DNA of 64,000 nucleotides from positions 7,061,438-7,125,437 of the forward strand of contig CM038705.1 of assembly GCA_021613375.1 (NCBI GenBank), written 5' to 3'. The translations under genes and the position numbers were made by a program. This DNA comes from Megaleporinus macrocephalus. Lineage: Eukaryota > Chordata > Actinopteri > Characiformes > Anostomidae. Below the pieces are notes generated by a model. That model did no database searches. It was not told the origin of the DNA and was given only the letters and a program-made list of their open reading frames with translations. Position 1 is the stretch's first letter; each line of letters begins with the position of its first letter. Below, one piece after another: positions 1 to 12,003 of this stretch.

Positions 1-169
1 TTTTTTTTACCTGAAATTTCAAGACCTGAATTTGAAATTTGAAAAAATTCGCAGGACAAATTTTCAATAACACCAATTTTCACACACCTTTTTTTCAAAA
101 ACATGATTTCAGGTTCAAGTTCTGCTAACACTGATTGAACTCCATGTACGAGTCTTAATACTACCACAA

Positions 170-260
170 AACGAGTGAGCTTTTAGAGGTGGACGTCTGG
201 TTCCATAAACCACCACTGTAAACAGTTCTGAGTCTAAAATGATCAGAACATTGTTCAAAG
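170..260 (+). repeat. interspersed repeat, short family A
   Basis: The phrase GAGCTTTTAGAGGTGGACGT, followed by a shared segment ending near the CACCACTGT motif, recurs at 4352-4470, 9112-9180 and 60415-60480 and in reverse near 24620-24670. Several diverged copies in different introns and flanks mark a mobile repeat of unknown class. Confidence 0.6.
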
Positions 261-1539
261 CACTCTGAATGACTTTGTTTACATCTCGAGCGTTTAATTA
301 CGCATACAACTAGAAAAACTGGTGGAAAGTCAACAGAAGCTTTACAACAGCTGGTAAACATTCCTGTGGGCTCAATTATACTCATTCATACTGAGCATGC
401 TTTTGAATACTCCTAGTTTAAAACGATCAGGTGGGCAATAAAGTGCAACTAGGTGATTACGGTCTGTGGTCACTTGTTTTTGGTGGTGATGTACATATTT
501 ACACTTTACTGTTTCTTCGTTTCTCTCCTCTTCTCAATCCTGCAGCAGTCGAATCAGAAACTGTGTGAAGGACATGATGTAATATGGATATAATACTAAT
601 GCTTGAACACAGATCACAGTCTAGTAATATCAGACTAATGGACTCCATTCACATGGAAACTAGTTGAGCCCAGTTCTGCTCAGGTGGGTCTGAATGTATA
701 AACACTCATGCTTAGACATTCACTGGTGCTGGTGGGAGGTGAGATAAATTCTATACTGGCTGACAAGTTAACTGGCCAACCATTGCTCAATATCAGTAAG
801 GGGGGCGGAGCTTCTGATACTGCATGCCTTGCTTAAATCATGATACATTACTGCATTGCACATTAAAGGAATACTCCAGCATTTCAACACAGTCACTATC
901 TGTTGGCTCTGTGCTGTACTATCAGTTACAGCTCATCATCATTTCAACACAGTTTGCTGCAGCTGAAGAGAAGACCTGTGGGATGTCCAATCTTAACACA
1001 TGCACCATCAGAGTTGTTATCCAATCAGTGGCAACATGTATATAAACCCAGGTCTGTTAAAAAGGTTATGGATTCTACAAACCCCACTGCAGCTTAGTGC
1101 AGCCCAGTTGACTCACTTGAAACAAGCAAATGGGCAGTTGCTGAAATCTGAGAATATTCTAAACCACAACCATAAGCTAAATGTAATTATGTTTTTATTT
1201 TATATTTATATTATGAATTTATTCATTGGAATTACTAAAAAATATAAGCCTAAGTGGTTAAACTAGCCAATTAACTATCAGGCTTCCTAACTATCAATAC
1301 TGAGAAGGTTCCAACTGATGGCAGAAACAGTTCGACCTCAAATATACAAACAATAAACATAACTCACTGGTGCCCTCTACAGGTGTTACACCAGCAGCTA
1401 GAACACGTCAACGTTTCTGCTGCTTTCTTTGTACATGCGCTTACCTCAACCAACTGCAAACCAATCAGATTCACATTCTGTAAGCTGCAACGTAAACATA
1501 CGACTGTGAAAGATAACTGTGGAAAACAAGTGCTGGAGT

Positions 1540-2000
1540 GTTTAAACACCTCAGCGTCACTGCTGGACTGAGGATCGTCCACCAACCAAAAATATCCAGA
1601 CAGCAGTGTCCTGTGGGCGGCGTCCTGTGTCCACTGATGAAGAACTAGAGGAACACAAACTGTGCAGCAGCAGATGAGCTACTGTCTCTGACTTTACATC
1701 TACAAGGTGGACCAGCAAGTAGTAGGAGTGTCTAATAGAGTGGACAGTGAGTGTTTAAGAACCCCAGTAGCAGCACTGCTGTGCCTGATCCACTCACACC
1801 AGCCTGTCAGTGTCACTGCAGTGCTGAGAATGACCAACCAACCACCCAAATAATGTTCTGTGGTGGTCCTGTGAGGGTCCTGATCATTAAAGAACAGGGT
1901 AATAAAGTATACAGAGAATCAGATGAACTACAGTCTGTAAGTGAAGCTCCTATATGGTCAGTGGAGCTGATAGATGGACAGTACAAGGAGAAAAAGCAGA
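1540..2000 (+). repeat. teleost interspersed repeat (probable non-autonomous Tc1/mariner)
   Basis: Contains GTCACTGCTGGACTGAGGAT, GTGTCTAATAGAGTGGACAG and CTGTGGTGGTCCTGTGAGGG, phrases I recognise from a widespread otophysan repeat. A diverged inverted copy lies at 29400-29700, and the segment with TCTAATA-AGTGGACAG is tandemly amplified at 12280-12840. Confidence 0.55.
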
Positions 2001-2149
2001 ATTCTTTGATGTGCTATATATAATAATTGAATAAAAGGTTCTGTTTAGAATGTTCTACACTTTCTCAGTCAGTCAGAAGATATACACTTTTCACATGGAT
2101 GTGGTCTATTGAAGATTTTCTGAGTGTTAATGGTTCCATGTTGTCGCTG

Positions 2150-2305
2150 TCCAATGGGAAAACAAGTATCTTCATAATCACAATTTTACAGGAGAGACCA
2201 AAAACCTTCTTTACTTTCAATGTAAGTCAATGGAAACATCTTTTTTCCAAGCTATTTTGGAGCATTTCTATTGGTCCAATTTTCACACAATGTAAACGGC
2301 CATTG
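2150..2305 (+). repeat. interspersed repeat, inverted copy at 36455-36620
   Basis: ACAGGAGAGACCAAAAACCT and TTTTGGAGCATTTCTATTGG here reappear reverse-complemented at 36455-36620, and a partial copy at about 57740-57770. Class unknown. Confidence 0.55.
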
Positions 2306-4030
2306 GCTTGTTCAAGTTATTTAAAATATTAAGAATGAGATACACGGTTTTCATTGTTGGGCAGTGACATATATATATATATATATATATACGTAGAACC
2401 ATCTTTTTAAAGTGTGTAGTTTGTCCAACTGAAAAACAGAAGTAACCAAAAAAGTTACCTGACTACTTTCACTTTCCTGCATCCGAAGCAATCAGACGAA
2501 GCCTGACTGAATCTGCCTGCACTGGTAACAAACGTCCAACACCAACTCCTCCTTAGTCCCAAACTGAACAGATTCCTGGCTTTAGGCATTAATGATTATT
2601 ATAACTGTTAATCTGCAAAACTATAAATGTCTACATACATGTTTACTGGTGGAATTCAGTAACTGCCCACTGGCTTCAGCTAGAAGTGTTTGGGTCGATG
2701 GGTCCCCAGTTTTTCTACTGAGAAACGTGTTGAGATGATGGTAACTGACTGTGTGCTGCAGCTTTGGCCAACAGAGATTAGTCTTTAGGTGGACTAGGAA
2801 TTGGTTTGGCCTGATAAAGAGGGCTCTACCTCTCCAACCTGACACTTTTACTGTAACAACACTTACGTGAAAAATATTCACTGGTGATTCTAAACAGTTA
2901 CACCGGCAATACTGGCATCAGTAGAGATCGACTGCGACACTACTTTATCATCCCAGAATGTGTTGAAATGGTTATGATGCTCCATGTCTGTCTTTTTAGT
3001 TATACTGATGAGAGTAACACCTCAAAGTTTTATTCTAAACACAACAGAAAAGCCCTCAACCAGTCTTGAGAATGTTCGCTGCTTTACGGAGTGGTTCAAA
3101 GAAGTACTGTTACAGCTTCGTACTGCAATAAACCCACATCAAAATGAAAATAACCCTCATTCCCTACACGATCAGTAAGATTAGAAAGAATTCACTACCA
3201 GCCACCTCTCTCAAAACACTACACTGACTCATTCTTTGTGAGTTATTAATCTACTACTGCTTCCCATCGTTACGTCTGTGCTGCTGCGCTGTTCTCCTAA
3301 GTAAGTTCAAATGGATCAAACTGGTTATTTGAAGATTAGCGAGGTTCGATTCACAGTCTAGAGTTTGAAGCTATTCAGCTGAAGAAAAGCCCGCCACCTT
3401 GCTTAGCATTACATGGTTAACAGAGAGATTTAAGATCAAAGTAAAGGGTTTTGTGGAACTGTAGTTCAGGATAAAGGCCTTTACACACAGAACGTGACAC
3501 TTTTTCAATATCGGTCATCTGTACATGGGACTTTGCTTAAATTTGGTTGGTAAATTTGGTCTTCAAGTGCTTTTGCTGACAATTCATTAAGTTTACTGAG
3601 TTTAAAAATTATTTAATCGCTGCGTAAAGCTTCACAGGTTAACATATTTGTTTGAAGGTTTTGGGGAGATGTTAACACCTCATCTGAGGAAGAGGAAGAC
3701 GAACTACAGGGAAGCCAGCAGACACATTTCAGCTTTGTCTACGCCAACAGCCATCAAGAGTGCCAGGTTAAGCACAAGGCTGGACTGAACCGAGTGATTT
3801 GGTCTGAAATAGCTGGTTGTAGAGACTCACAGTGGTGGTGATGAGAACCAGGGCCATTTTATATACTACCTAAACCAGCAGTGAGCCTACACACGTCTTC
3901 TGAGTGTTTATATGGAATGTAAATGACGGTGAAACAGAAAATCTGAAAAAGCCTGCTTTCTTTGGGGACTAGATTAAAATAAGTAGATTAATTAAACTTT
4001 ATCAGAAAACCATGTCTCAGACATTCAAGC

Positions 4031-4320
4031 CAGCCATCTATTATCTTCTGCTTTATCCCGCTTAGTCGGGGTCACGGAGGGTGCTGGAGCCAATCCCAGC
4101 GTCATCAGGCCAGTCCATCACATGGCCAACATTCATTCACTCACACACACACACACTCACTTACGAGCAGTTAAGAGTGAGTGATCAACCTAACATGCAT
4201 GTGTTTGGACTGTGGGAGGAAACCGGAGTACCCTGAGGGAACCCACTCAAGGACCGGGGATCCAACCCGGATCATCTTACGGTGAGGCGACTGTGCTAAC
4301 CACTACACCACTGTGCCCCC
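4031..4320 (+). repeat. teleost interspersed repeat B (GGAGCCAATCCCAGCGTCAT family)
   Basis: Carries GGAGCCAATCCCAGCGTCAT, ACTGTGGGAGGAAACCGGAG and the end CTAACCACTACACCACTGTG. The same family occurs at 21686-23740 and 32815-33117. It is a very common fish repeat; its ending is the ancestor of the 20-bp minisatellite at 22 kb. Confidence 0.75.
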
Positions 4321-5078
4321 CATATTTATAACCATTTAATGTAATAACATTCTGTGAGGGAGCTTTTAGAGATGGACGTCTGGTTCCATTCACCACCACT
4401 GTGAACATCTCTGACCTGAGAAGTCTCTCTGGAACTGGAACCCACTCTGAATGTTTTAAGTATTTAATTATGTAGCTTTGTGAAAACTTCAGTGGAGTTT
4501 CTTTTAAATATGGCATTTAGCACATATTTCATCCACAATTTACACATTAAATTCAGTAAATAATCATGAAAGTGTGATGTAGTGTAGAGGACTCCTTCAT
4601 GATTAAGGGGGCTTCTGCGTATCACATGCAAACAACTACCTAAAGGCCTTTGTTAGTGAAATGTGTTGAGCTTCTGTGGCTTGAACATAAAGACGCAGCT
4701 AATAAACAGAGACATAGAGACGAGCAAGTAGTCAAAAATATCAGACCCAGTTAAAGCTGGCGAATTGTGAGCTACACACTAAACATAAAAAGAAATGTCC
4801 TCAAATGAGTTCAGTGTGTAAAGGCCTTCAGCTTCTGGGTTCAGGGTTTGGGGCTAATTTGGGGTTTTAGCTCTACAACACGTCCAGCCGGAGCACTGAC
4901 CAGCAGCGTCTCTCAGCCGTGACCCGCCAATCACAAAGTACGCTAATGTACATAAGAGTGCTTAGCTCCGCCTACTTCTACACCTGCTACACCTCCAGCA
5001 GCGCGTGCGATCTACACACACTCACAGGCCCCCGGGGCGGTAAGAAGCAGCGGCGGACTGGTAGGAGTTGTTGTCTCT

Positions 5079-5219
5079 TTACACCATGTTCATGGCGTCC
5101 TCCGTGAGGAAGGAGTGAATGTGTGTGAAAGAGGGGCGGAGTTTACAGTCTCTGTTCCAGCAGCTCAGCATCAGCTCGTACAGACCCTGAGGGCACACGG
5201 CCGGCCGAGTCAGATACAC
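5079..5219 (-). CDS. ddr1: ddr1 coding exon 17: kinase C-terminus and stop codon
   Basis: Encodes residues 891-936: [17 protein letters not shown] to TEDAMNMV followed by TAA (5079-5081). [13 protein letters not shown] and LRPSF are the conserved end of the kinase C-lobe. The acceptor GATGTAG follows the long CT-rich tract of the last intron. No tail extends beyond the kinase, as in mammalian DDR1. Confidence 0.96.
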   Translation of the reverse strand: MYLTRPAVCPQGLYELMLSCWNRDCKLRPSFTHIHSFLTEDAMNMV

Positions 5220-5223
5220 CTAC

Positions 5224-5309
<86 letters not shown>

Positions 5310-6923
5310 AGAGAGAAGAGAGAGGAGAGAGACAGGGAGCGAGAGAGAGAGGAGAGAGTGTAAGAGAGAGGGGAGGGAGACATAGGGAGTGAGAGAGAGA
5401 ATAAGAGGGAGCGAGACATAGGGAGAGAGAAAGAGGGAGAGAGAGAGAGGAGAGAGTAAGAGGGAGAGAGAAAGAGAGAGAGTAAGAGGGAGCGAGACAT
5501 AGGGAGAGAGAAGAGAGAGAGACATGGGAGAGAAAAAGATGGGGAGAGAAAGAGAGAGGAGAGAGGGAGAGTAAGAGGGAGAGAGAGTAAGAGCGAGAGA
5601 GAGAAAAGAGAGACAGAGAAAGAGAGAGAGAGTAAAATGGGGGGGGGACATAGGGAGAGAGAAGAGAGAGAGATATAGGGAGAGAGAAAGAGGGGGAGAG
5701 AGAGAAAGAGACGAGAGAGATTAAGAGAGAGCGAGAGTAAGCAGGAGAGAGAGAAGAGAGAGAGGAGAGAGAGAAAGAGAGAGTAAGAGGGGAAGAGAAA
5801 GAGAAAGGAGAGAGAAAGAGAAGGAGAGAGAGACAAAGAGGAGAGAGAGTAAGAAAGCGAGAGAGACATAGGGAGAGAGAAAGAGAGGAGAGAGAGAAAG
5901 AGAGGAGAGATTAAGAGAGAATGAGTATGCAGGAGAGAGAAGAGAGTGGAGAGAGAGAAAGAGAGAGGAGAGTGGAGAGAAAGAGAGAGTAAGAGGGAGA
6001 GAGAGGAGAGAGTGAAAGAGAGTAAGAGGGAGAGAGAGAAGAGAGACGGAGAGAGAGAAGAGAGACGGAGAGAGAGAGACATAGGGAGAGAAGAGAGAGA
6101 GAGTATATATAAGTTGCATGTCAAAGTCGCATAGAACTCCACTTGTTAGCCACATTAGAAGTTATAATTTCCATACACTGTATATATCGCACTGTAAAGT
6201 CATCACTATAAATCAGGGACGACAGTCTGTAAGTGTAGAACTACTAAGTGCTCCAACGTACATGTTCCTAATACAGTGCTTTGTGAGCGTAAACATTTTT
6301 TAATGGTTTACGGTGTTTGTTTATTTGTGTGTGTTTATTATAACGTTATGTAATGTTTGAGCAGCAAAACACACTTAGAATACACACAAGATTCATGAGA
6401 CTTTTGCACAGTGATACAGTCGTAAGCAAAGGTTTGGGTGCTCCAGACAAAAAACATGATTTTCAGGTGTATTACATGATTACATGATTTTCTATATGTA
6501 AGAAAGTTACACATCCTGTACAGACACCACACTGCTGTTCATTGCAATAGACAACTATGGTTTATTTACGTAATCTTACAGTAATTCAAAACATGAACAA
6601 AAACATTAAATATGGCCTGTGCAAAAGTTATGGCACACTGTTTTGTGTTTATTTCTTTCATAAAATGTTCAATTCAGCAAGTAAATAGAAACTGTGAACC
6701 AAAATCTGCAGGAAACTGCTATATTGAAATGTGTTTACTTGTTTTAACTTAAAAACATGGCATTTAATAGGGGTGCCCAAACTTTTACACATGACTCTAT
6801 GTCATATGGTGAGCATACAGTTTGCACAGTGCTACTAGTGGTAAAGTATAAGCTTTTGTTAACTACATTAGCTTCTGTGCAAAGATTTAAGAAGCATTTG
6901 TGCCACATTTGGGCTGAATCGTT

Positions 6924-6961
<38 letters not shown>

Positions 6962-9900
6962 CCTGTCTTCCGTGGTCTCTGAAGAACTCTCCTGCGTTGT
7001 CAATCACCTGCTCATCTGTCATGTGACTGTAGGGCTGCTCCTGACACACGCTCAGCATCTCCCACAGCGTCACCCCAAACGCCCACACGTCACTGGCTGT
7101 GGTGAACTTTCCCTGCGCACAATCACACACATACGCACAAGTGAGAATACACCTCAGAGAATATGTACCTAAAACCGATTCCCTAAGAAATGATTTGATA
7201 AATTATGAAATCCAATATTTAATTCATATTTTTATATGACTGAGAAAGAAATACTGCCTACACAGAAGCTACTAGAGAATCTATAGACAGTGAAGTGAAC
7301 TGTAGACAAGACACAGAATAGTCTAGAACAGTCCAGCAGCTTAGAGACCCCATCACATGTGGGCAGGTATAATCAGTACTGAGGCAAAAATCATTACAGT
7401 CAGAAAAATTCTTTATGTACAAATGACTCATTTCTTAGCATTAGAAAAATCACACGGACCCCTCAGTAAAAATGGACCCTCAGTATGTAGTCTGTTCATG
7501 TCTTCATTACAGATTGTCTTCGTGTCAAGAGACACAGCTCCAACGTTCAGTTTTAGAAGCTGGTTTAGTTGGTTTTCTGCTTCTTACCATCCAAACAACA
7601 CCAAGACACATTCAGTGATGTTGAGAAGGTTCTGGACTTTGGGGTGGTCAGATCATTCAGTGATGTTGAGAAGGTTCTGGACTTTGGGGTGGTCAGATCA
7701 TTCAGTGATGTTGAGCTTCTGGACTCTGGGGTGGTCAGTCCATTCAGTGATGTTGATGTTCTGGACTCTGGGGTGGTCAGTCCATTCAGTGATGTTGAGG
7801 TCTGAACTCTAGAGTGGTCAGTTAATTGTTCTGAGAACAGCAGCAGCTTCTTTGTTTGGTGTGTCGGTATCTCCTTTTCTCAGTGAGAAGCTTCTTGAAC
7901 AGCTACACATCCTTTCAGACCCACTATAGCGCTGAGGTGTCTTCTCACAATGGAAGGCTGGACAGAAACACCTGTTCTTCTCTCTCTCAAAAATTAAAGT
8001 CGCTGTTCATCTGATGGGGTTTTGGTGGACCTATCAGTTTCTTCCAGTTGGTTGTTAGGAGTCTCATTTCCTCTGTAGGTTTTAATATCTTCTGATATTC
8101 TCCTTCCAAATGCAAGTGTTTTATCTTACATGTAATTCTCTCAGTAACATCTGAAAACCGACAGCCTTAGAAACAGATCTAATAGGAACCTAGACAAATG
8201 CTGGGCGGTCTCTGGCTTTTGTACAGTACTGATGTGAATAAGAAATAATAAATCCATTTATACAGTATCATATATAATAATAATATTATAATAAACACTA
8301 AGTTATAGTGGCAGTATGGCATATCACAGGTAACCAGCTCATCACCCCCACCCATCCCTAAAACCAAACACAACCAGTTCTCACCATGAGGATACACTCC
8401 CAGGCCATCCAGCGAATGGGCAGCACGGCTCTGCCCTGAATGCGGTAATAGTCTCCGGCGTACAGGTTCCGGCTCATGCCGAAGTCAGCGATTTTAATGT
8501 GTCTCTCGCCCATCCTGTCCTCGTCGTCCCCCAATTCTCCCCCCACCAGGCAGTTCCGCGTGGCCAGGTCACGGTGGACGAAGTTCAGAGATGCCAGGAA
8601 CTTCATCCCAGACGCTATCTGACTCGCCATGGAGATCAGAGCGGGATAACTGAGGAGCACACAGGACCATCACTTTGATATACAAATAAATATTTATAGT
8701 AGGTATTATAAATGCTTCCAGCTCAGTGCACTCTCTGAGAATAACATATTATAACTTCTGTTTTCTATTCTCTTCTCTTTTTTTGCATATGTTTGTTTGT
8801 TTGTTTTTGTTCTTCTCTTCCAATTTCTTTTTTTTTATCATCCTTTATTCCCCCTGGTTAATCCCTGTTTGTTTATATGTTTATTGTCCTCCCTCTACAC
8901 GATGACTGCATATACTAAATGAAAACTTGTAATACTAGAAATAAAGAAACATTGGTCCTCCATAGAGAGGGGGGTGATGGCGGGCAAATAATAAAAAATA
9001 ATAATAAATAAATAAATAAAAAATCATTTTCAGGCAAAACCTTAAAACTGTGATAAAACAATGTCTTAGACATCAGGCAGCATGTACATAACCATTTGAT
9101 GGAATAACTTTCTGTGAGGGAGCTTTTAGAGGTGGATGTCTGGTTCCATTCACCACCAGTGACTCTATAATGTTCTCTAAGAGCAGAGTATTTCACACCA
9201 CCCTGAATGAAGGAATTTTGAGAGATCTGTGGAGTTGTCCTTTAACAAAAGAACAATAACATCAGTTTGCATGAATCTTTTCTACTCTTAAGTTTTTTCC
9301 CCCGTGTACCTGATGGTTGGCGTGTTGTGCAGTGGTCCAGTCTTGTCCAGCAGTACTCTTTGGGAGAGATACTGGTTGAGGTCTCCGCTCTCCATGTATT
9401 CAGTCACCATACACAGAGGGTCACTGCTCACACACACGCCGAGCAGGCGGATTATGTTGGGATCTTTCAGACGGGACAGAATCTTCACCTCCTTCAGGAA
9501 ATCATTCCTGCGGAGCAGGCGAGGGAGGTATGTTGTGAGAATCACACTGAAGTTCAAGATTAGCTTTTTGCTAAATTGCTATATAAGTATATATATAAGT
9601 ATATAAGTATATAAGTATAAGTATATAAGTATAAGTATATAAGTATCACTGCTACTACACCAGACGTGTGTACTCTTGTGCTAGTAGATGAAGTTCTGGA
9701 GCTGGGACAGCGGGCTCTCTAACCTGGCGTTTTTGGAAGCGTCGGGCCGCAGTATCTTCACCGCCACCAGCAGGGGGCGACCTTTCCTCACATTAAAGGG
9801 AAACTCCAGGTTTGCCAGGTCCTGAGGGTTTTCAATCTCACACAAATGAACCTTAGAGAAGGTACACAAGTACAGCGCAGTTAACAAACACCATGCAAGT

Positions 9901-11965
9901 TGCACATAACCGCATGTAGAAGTGGCGTAATTTGTCTTTATGTTTGTTTGTTTGTTTGTTTTTTTTATTGAGGGGTCTCAACCTGCCCATTATAATACAC
10001 GTACATATATAGTAGTATGTTATTGTTAGATTACTTGTTTTGTCATATAGTTTCCTCTCCAGGGCACACACTGCTGCACATGTTAATGTGTACTTACTGT
10101 TGCTGAATTTTACATAACATAAAAAATATAATCCATTTGTAATATTTATGTTTCCAATTTGTGAAATTCAGAGACTACATATAAAACAAGCACTAAAAGT
10201 AGCATATTTAAGAGTGCTCTCTATAAAGGACGAGCTAACCTAGAAGGTAGAAGCAGTTATATGGAAACTGAGAATTATTTTATGAGTGCAAACTTGCGTA
10301 CACTTCTAATCCCCAGGTCCAAGTTGAGTAATGTATATTATATGTCCAAACACATCCAGGAACCCCTTCCAATTAGTGAGCTCAGCTGCTTATGGTGTAC
10401 GACCCATTGCTGATGCACAGTTTGTGTAATCTCTATAGAACAGCCAGTGACCAACAGAACTGGACAATGTACATGAGCCTAAGGTTATCATGCCCAATGG
10501 CAAGCATCAGCTAGAGGCTGCAATGTGAAGCCACAAGAGAGCTGCCGTAGTGACAGCATTACTGGTGAAAATGGATGATGATCAGTGCAGAGCGCTATAG
10601 TTTATATATACTATATATCTATATACTATAGTTTATCTGGGTTTATCTGGAATTCAACAAAAAGACATTTGGTGTCCATGCCTCCCAGTAAAATCAACAT
10701 CCAGTTTATTGCACCACAGTCTTTCTTTTTGAAGTCTGCAAATAGTTGCTGCTCACGACGGCAGAAATTTCCACCATGGCTCAAATGAAGACAACGGAAT
10801 ATCCAGTTTGCCACTTTCAACCTACTGCGAACATACGAATGCAGCAGCATCAGCTGTGGCACGATATGCCATAACAGAATAAACCTCATTACTAACAGAA
10901 CAGCTCAGACAATAATACATATGCAGTCTCACTGCAGGCATCCTGTTTCTTTCCACAGAAATAAAATTGTCTAGCGTGAGATTGGGATTGGTGCGGCTCA
11001 ACTGGGGGATTGGGATCTTCATTGGGATCTTCACCTCAACTCTTTTTCCTGCTTGTTTTGCCAAACGGGAATTTCTCTCATTAACATCCCAGTTTCATAG
11101 TGATACAACTCAAACGGGTGTTTCTTAGTTTCTGTGTGAATATGTCAAGGTACCTAGCAACCCAAATAAGAGGCAGAGGTGAGCAGGAGCAAAGGACCTT
11201 GGTGTGCATCACTCATTGCTGTGCTGTGTGTACCCTCCCCACTCCACACAATAACAAACACACACTCCTTTCTCTCTTACAATGTATACACTTGATATTG
11301 TTTATGATGTAATTTGAATATGTTCACTTTTTGCTGTACATATTTTATGTTTCTGATTGATTGTACTATGACTAATATGAATTTCTGACTAATTAAAAGT
11401 AGCATTTACTCTATTAATCTGTGGTGTTGTGCTATACAGAGACAGCAGCATTGAGGGAAGGCCATTAACAGCAAAGAGGAGACAAACTGTGTGAGTGGCC
11501 GTATGTTACCTCTCCGAACTGGCCCTCTCCGAGCTTCTCTTTAAAAATGAGCCGTTCCCGTGGCAGCTCCGGAAGGGGCGGGCAGTCTGTAGGCGTGGCC
11601 GAGAGGGCGGGGACCGCGTATGTGTTGTTCCCGCTCACGCCCTGCAGGCTGATGATGTCGGCTTCCGCATAGTGAGGCACGCTGGCCGCACCCCCTGAGG
11701 CTTCCGCATAATGAGCTCCTGCCAGTACAGGGGGCGGGGCTCCGGGGTATGGGGGCGGTCCTTCCTGCACAGGCAGGGCTTTATCGTCTATGTCTATGCC
11801 ACACGCTGTGAAGGAGATGTTCAGACGTTATAGGGAGGGGGAAAAAAAAGATAACGCAGGATCTGAGGACACGGAATGTGTTAATATTTCCTTTCATAGA
11901 GAAATGATAGATCACAAACATGCACTGAGCAGTGATTAGATACTGTCCATGCAGGTGGAGATCAT

Positions 11966-12003
<38 letters not shown>

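Larger units (their letters stand above)
1..5078. other. ddr1 3' UTR and downstream flank
   Basis: No second gene is recognised. The 3' UTR must begin at 5078 on the minus strand, but its end could not be fixed; the nearest candidate poly(A) hexamer is ATTAAA at 4463-4468. The stretch holds interspersed repeats (170-260, 1540-2000, 2150-2305, 4031-4320, 4352-4470) and an AT microsatellite at 2369-2391. The rest, including 2400-4030 and 4480-5040, shows nothing I can name. Confidence 0.5.

Noticed and set aside
1364..1585. Opposing frames of 60-73 residues in the 3' flank
   Set aside because: They fall partly in an interspersed repeat and have no homology I can recognise.
5225..6155. Long Ser/Leu-rich open frames on the minus strand and Arg/Glu-rich frames on the plus strand
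   Set aside because: They are simple translations of the (GA)n tract and lie in a ddr1 intron; the same holds for 38079-39583.
10585..11064. Overlapping frames on both strands in ddr1 intron 12
   Set aside because: Neither matches a known family and neither has plausible splice sites in frame with ddr1.
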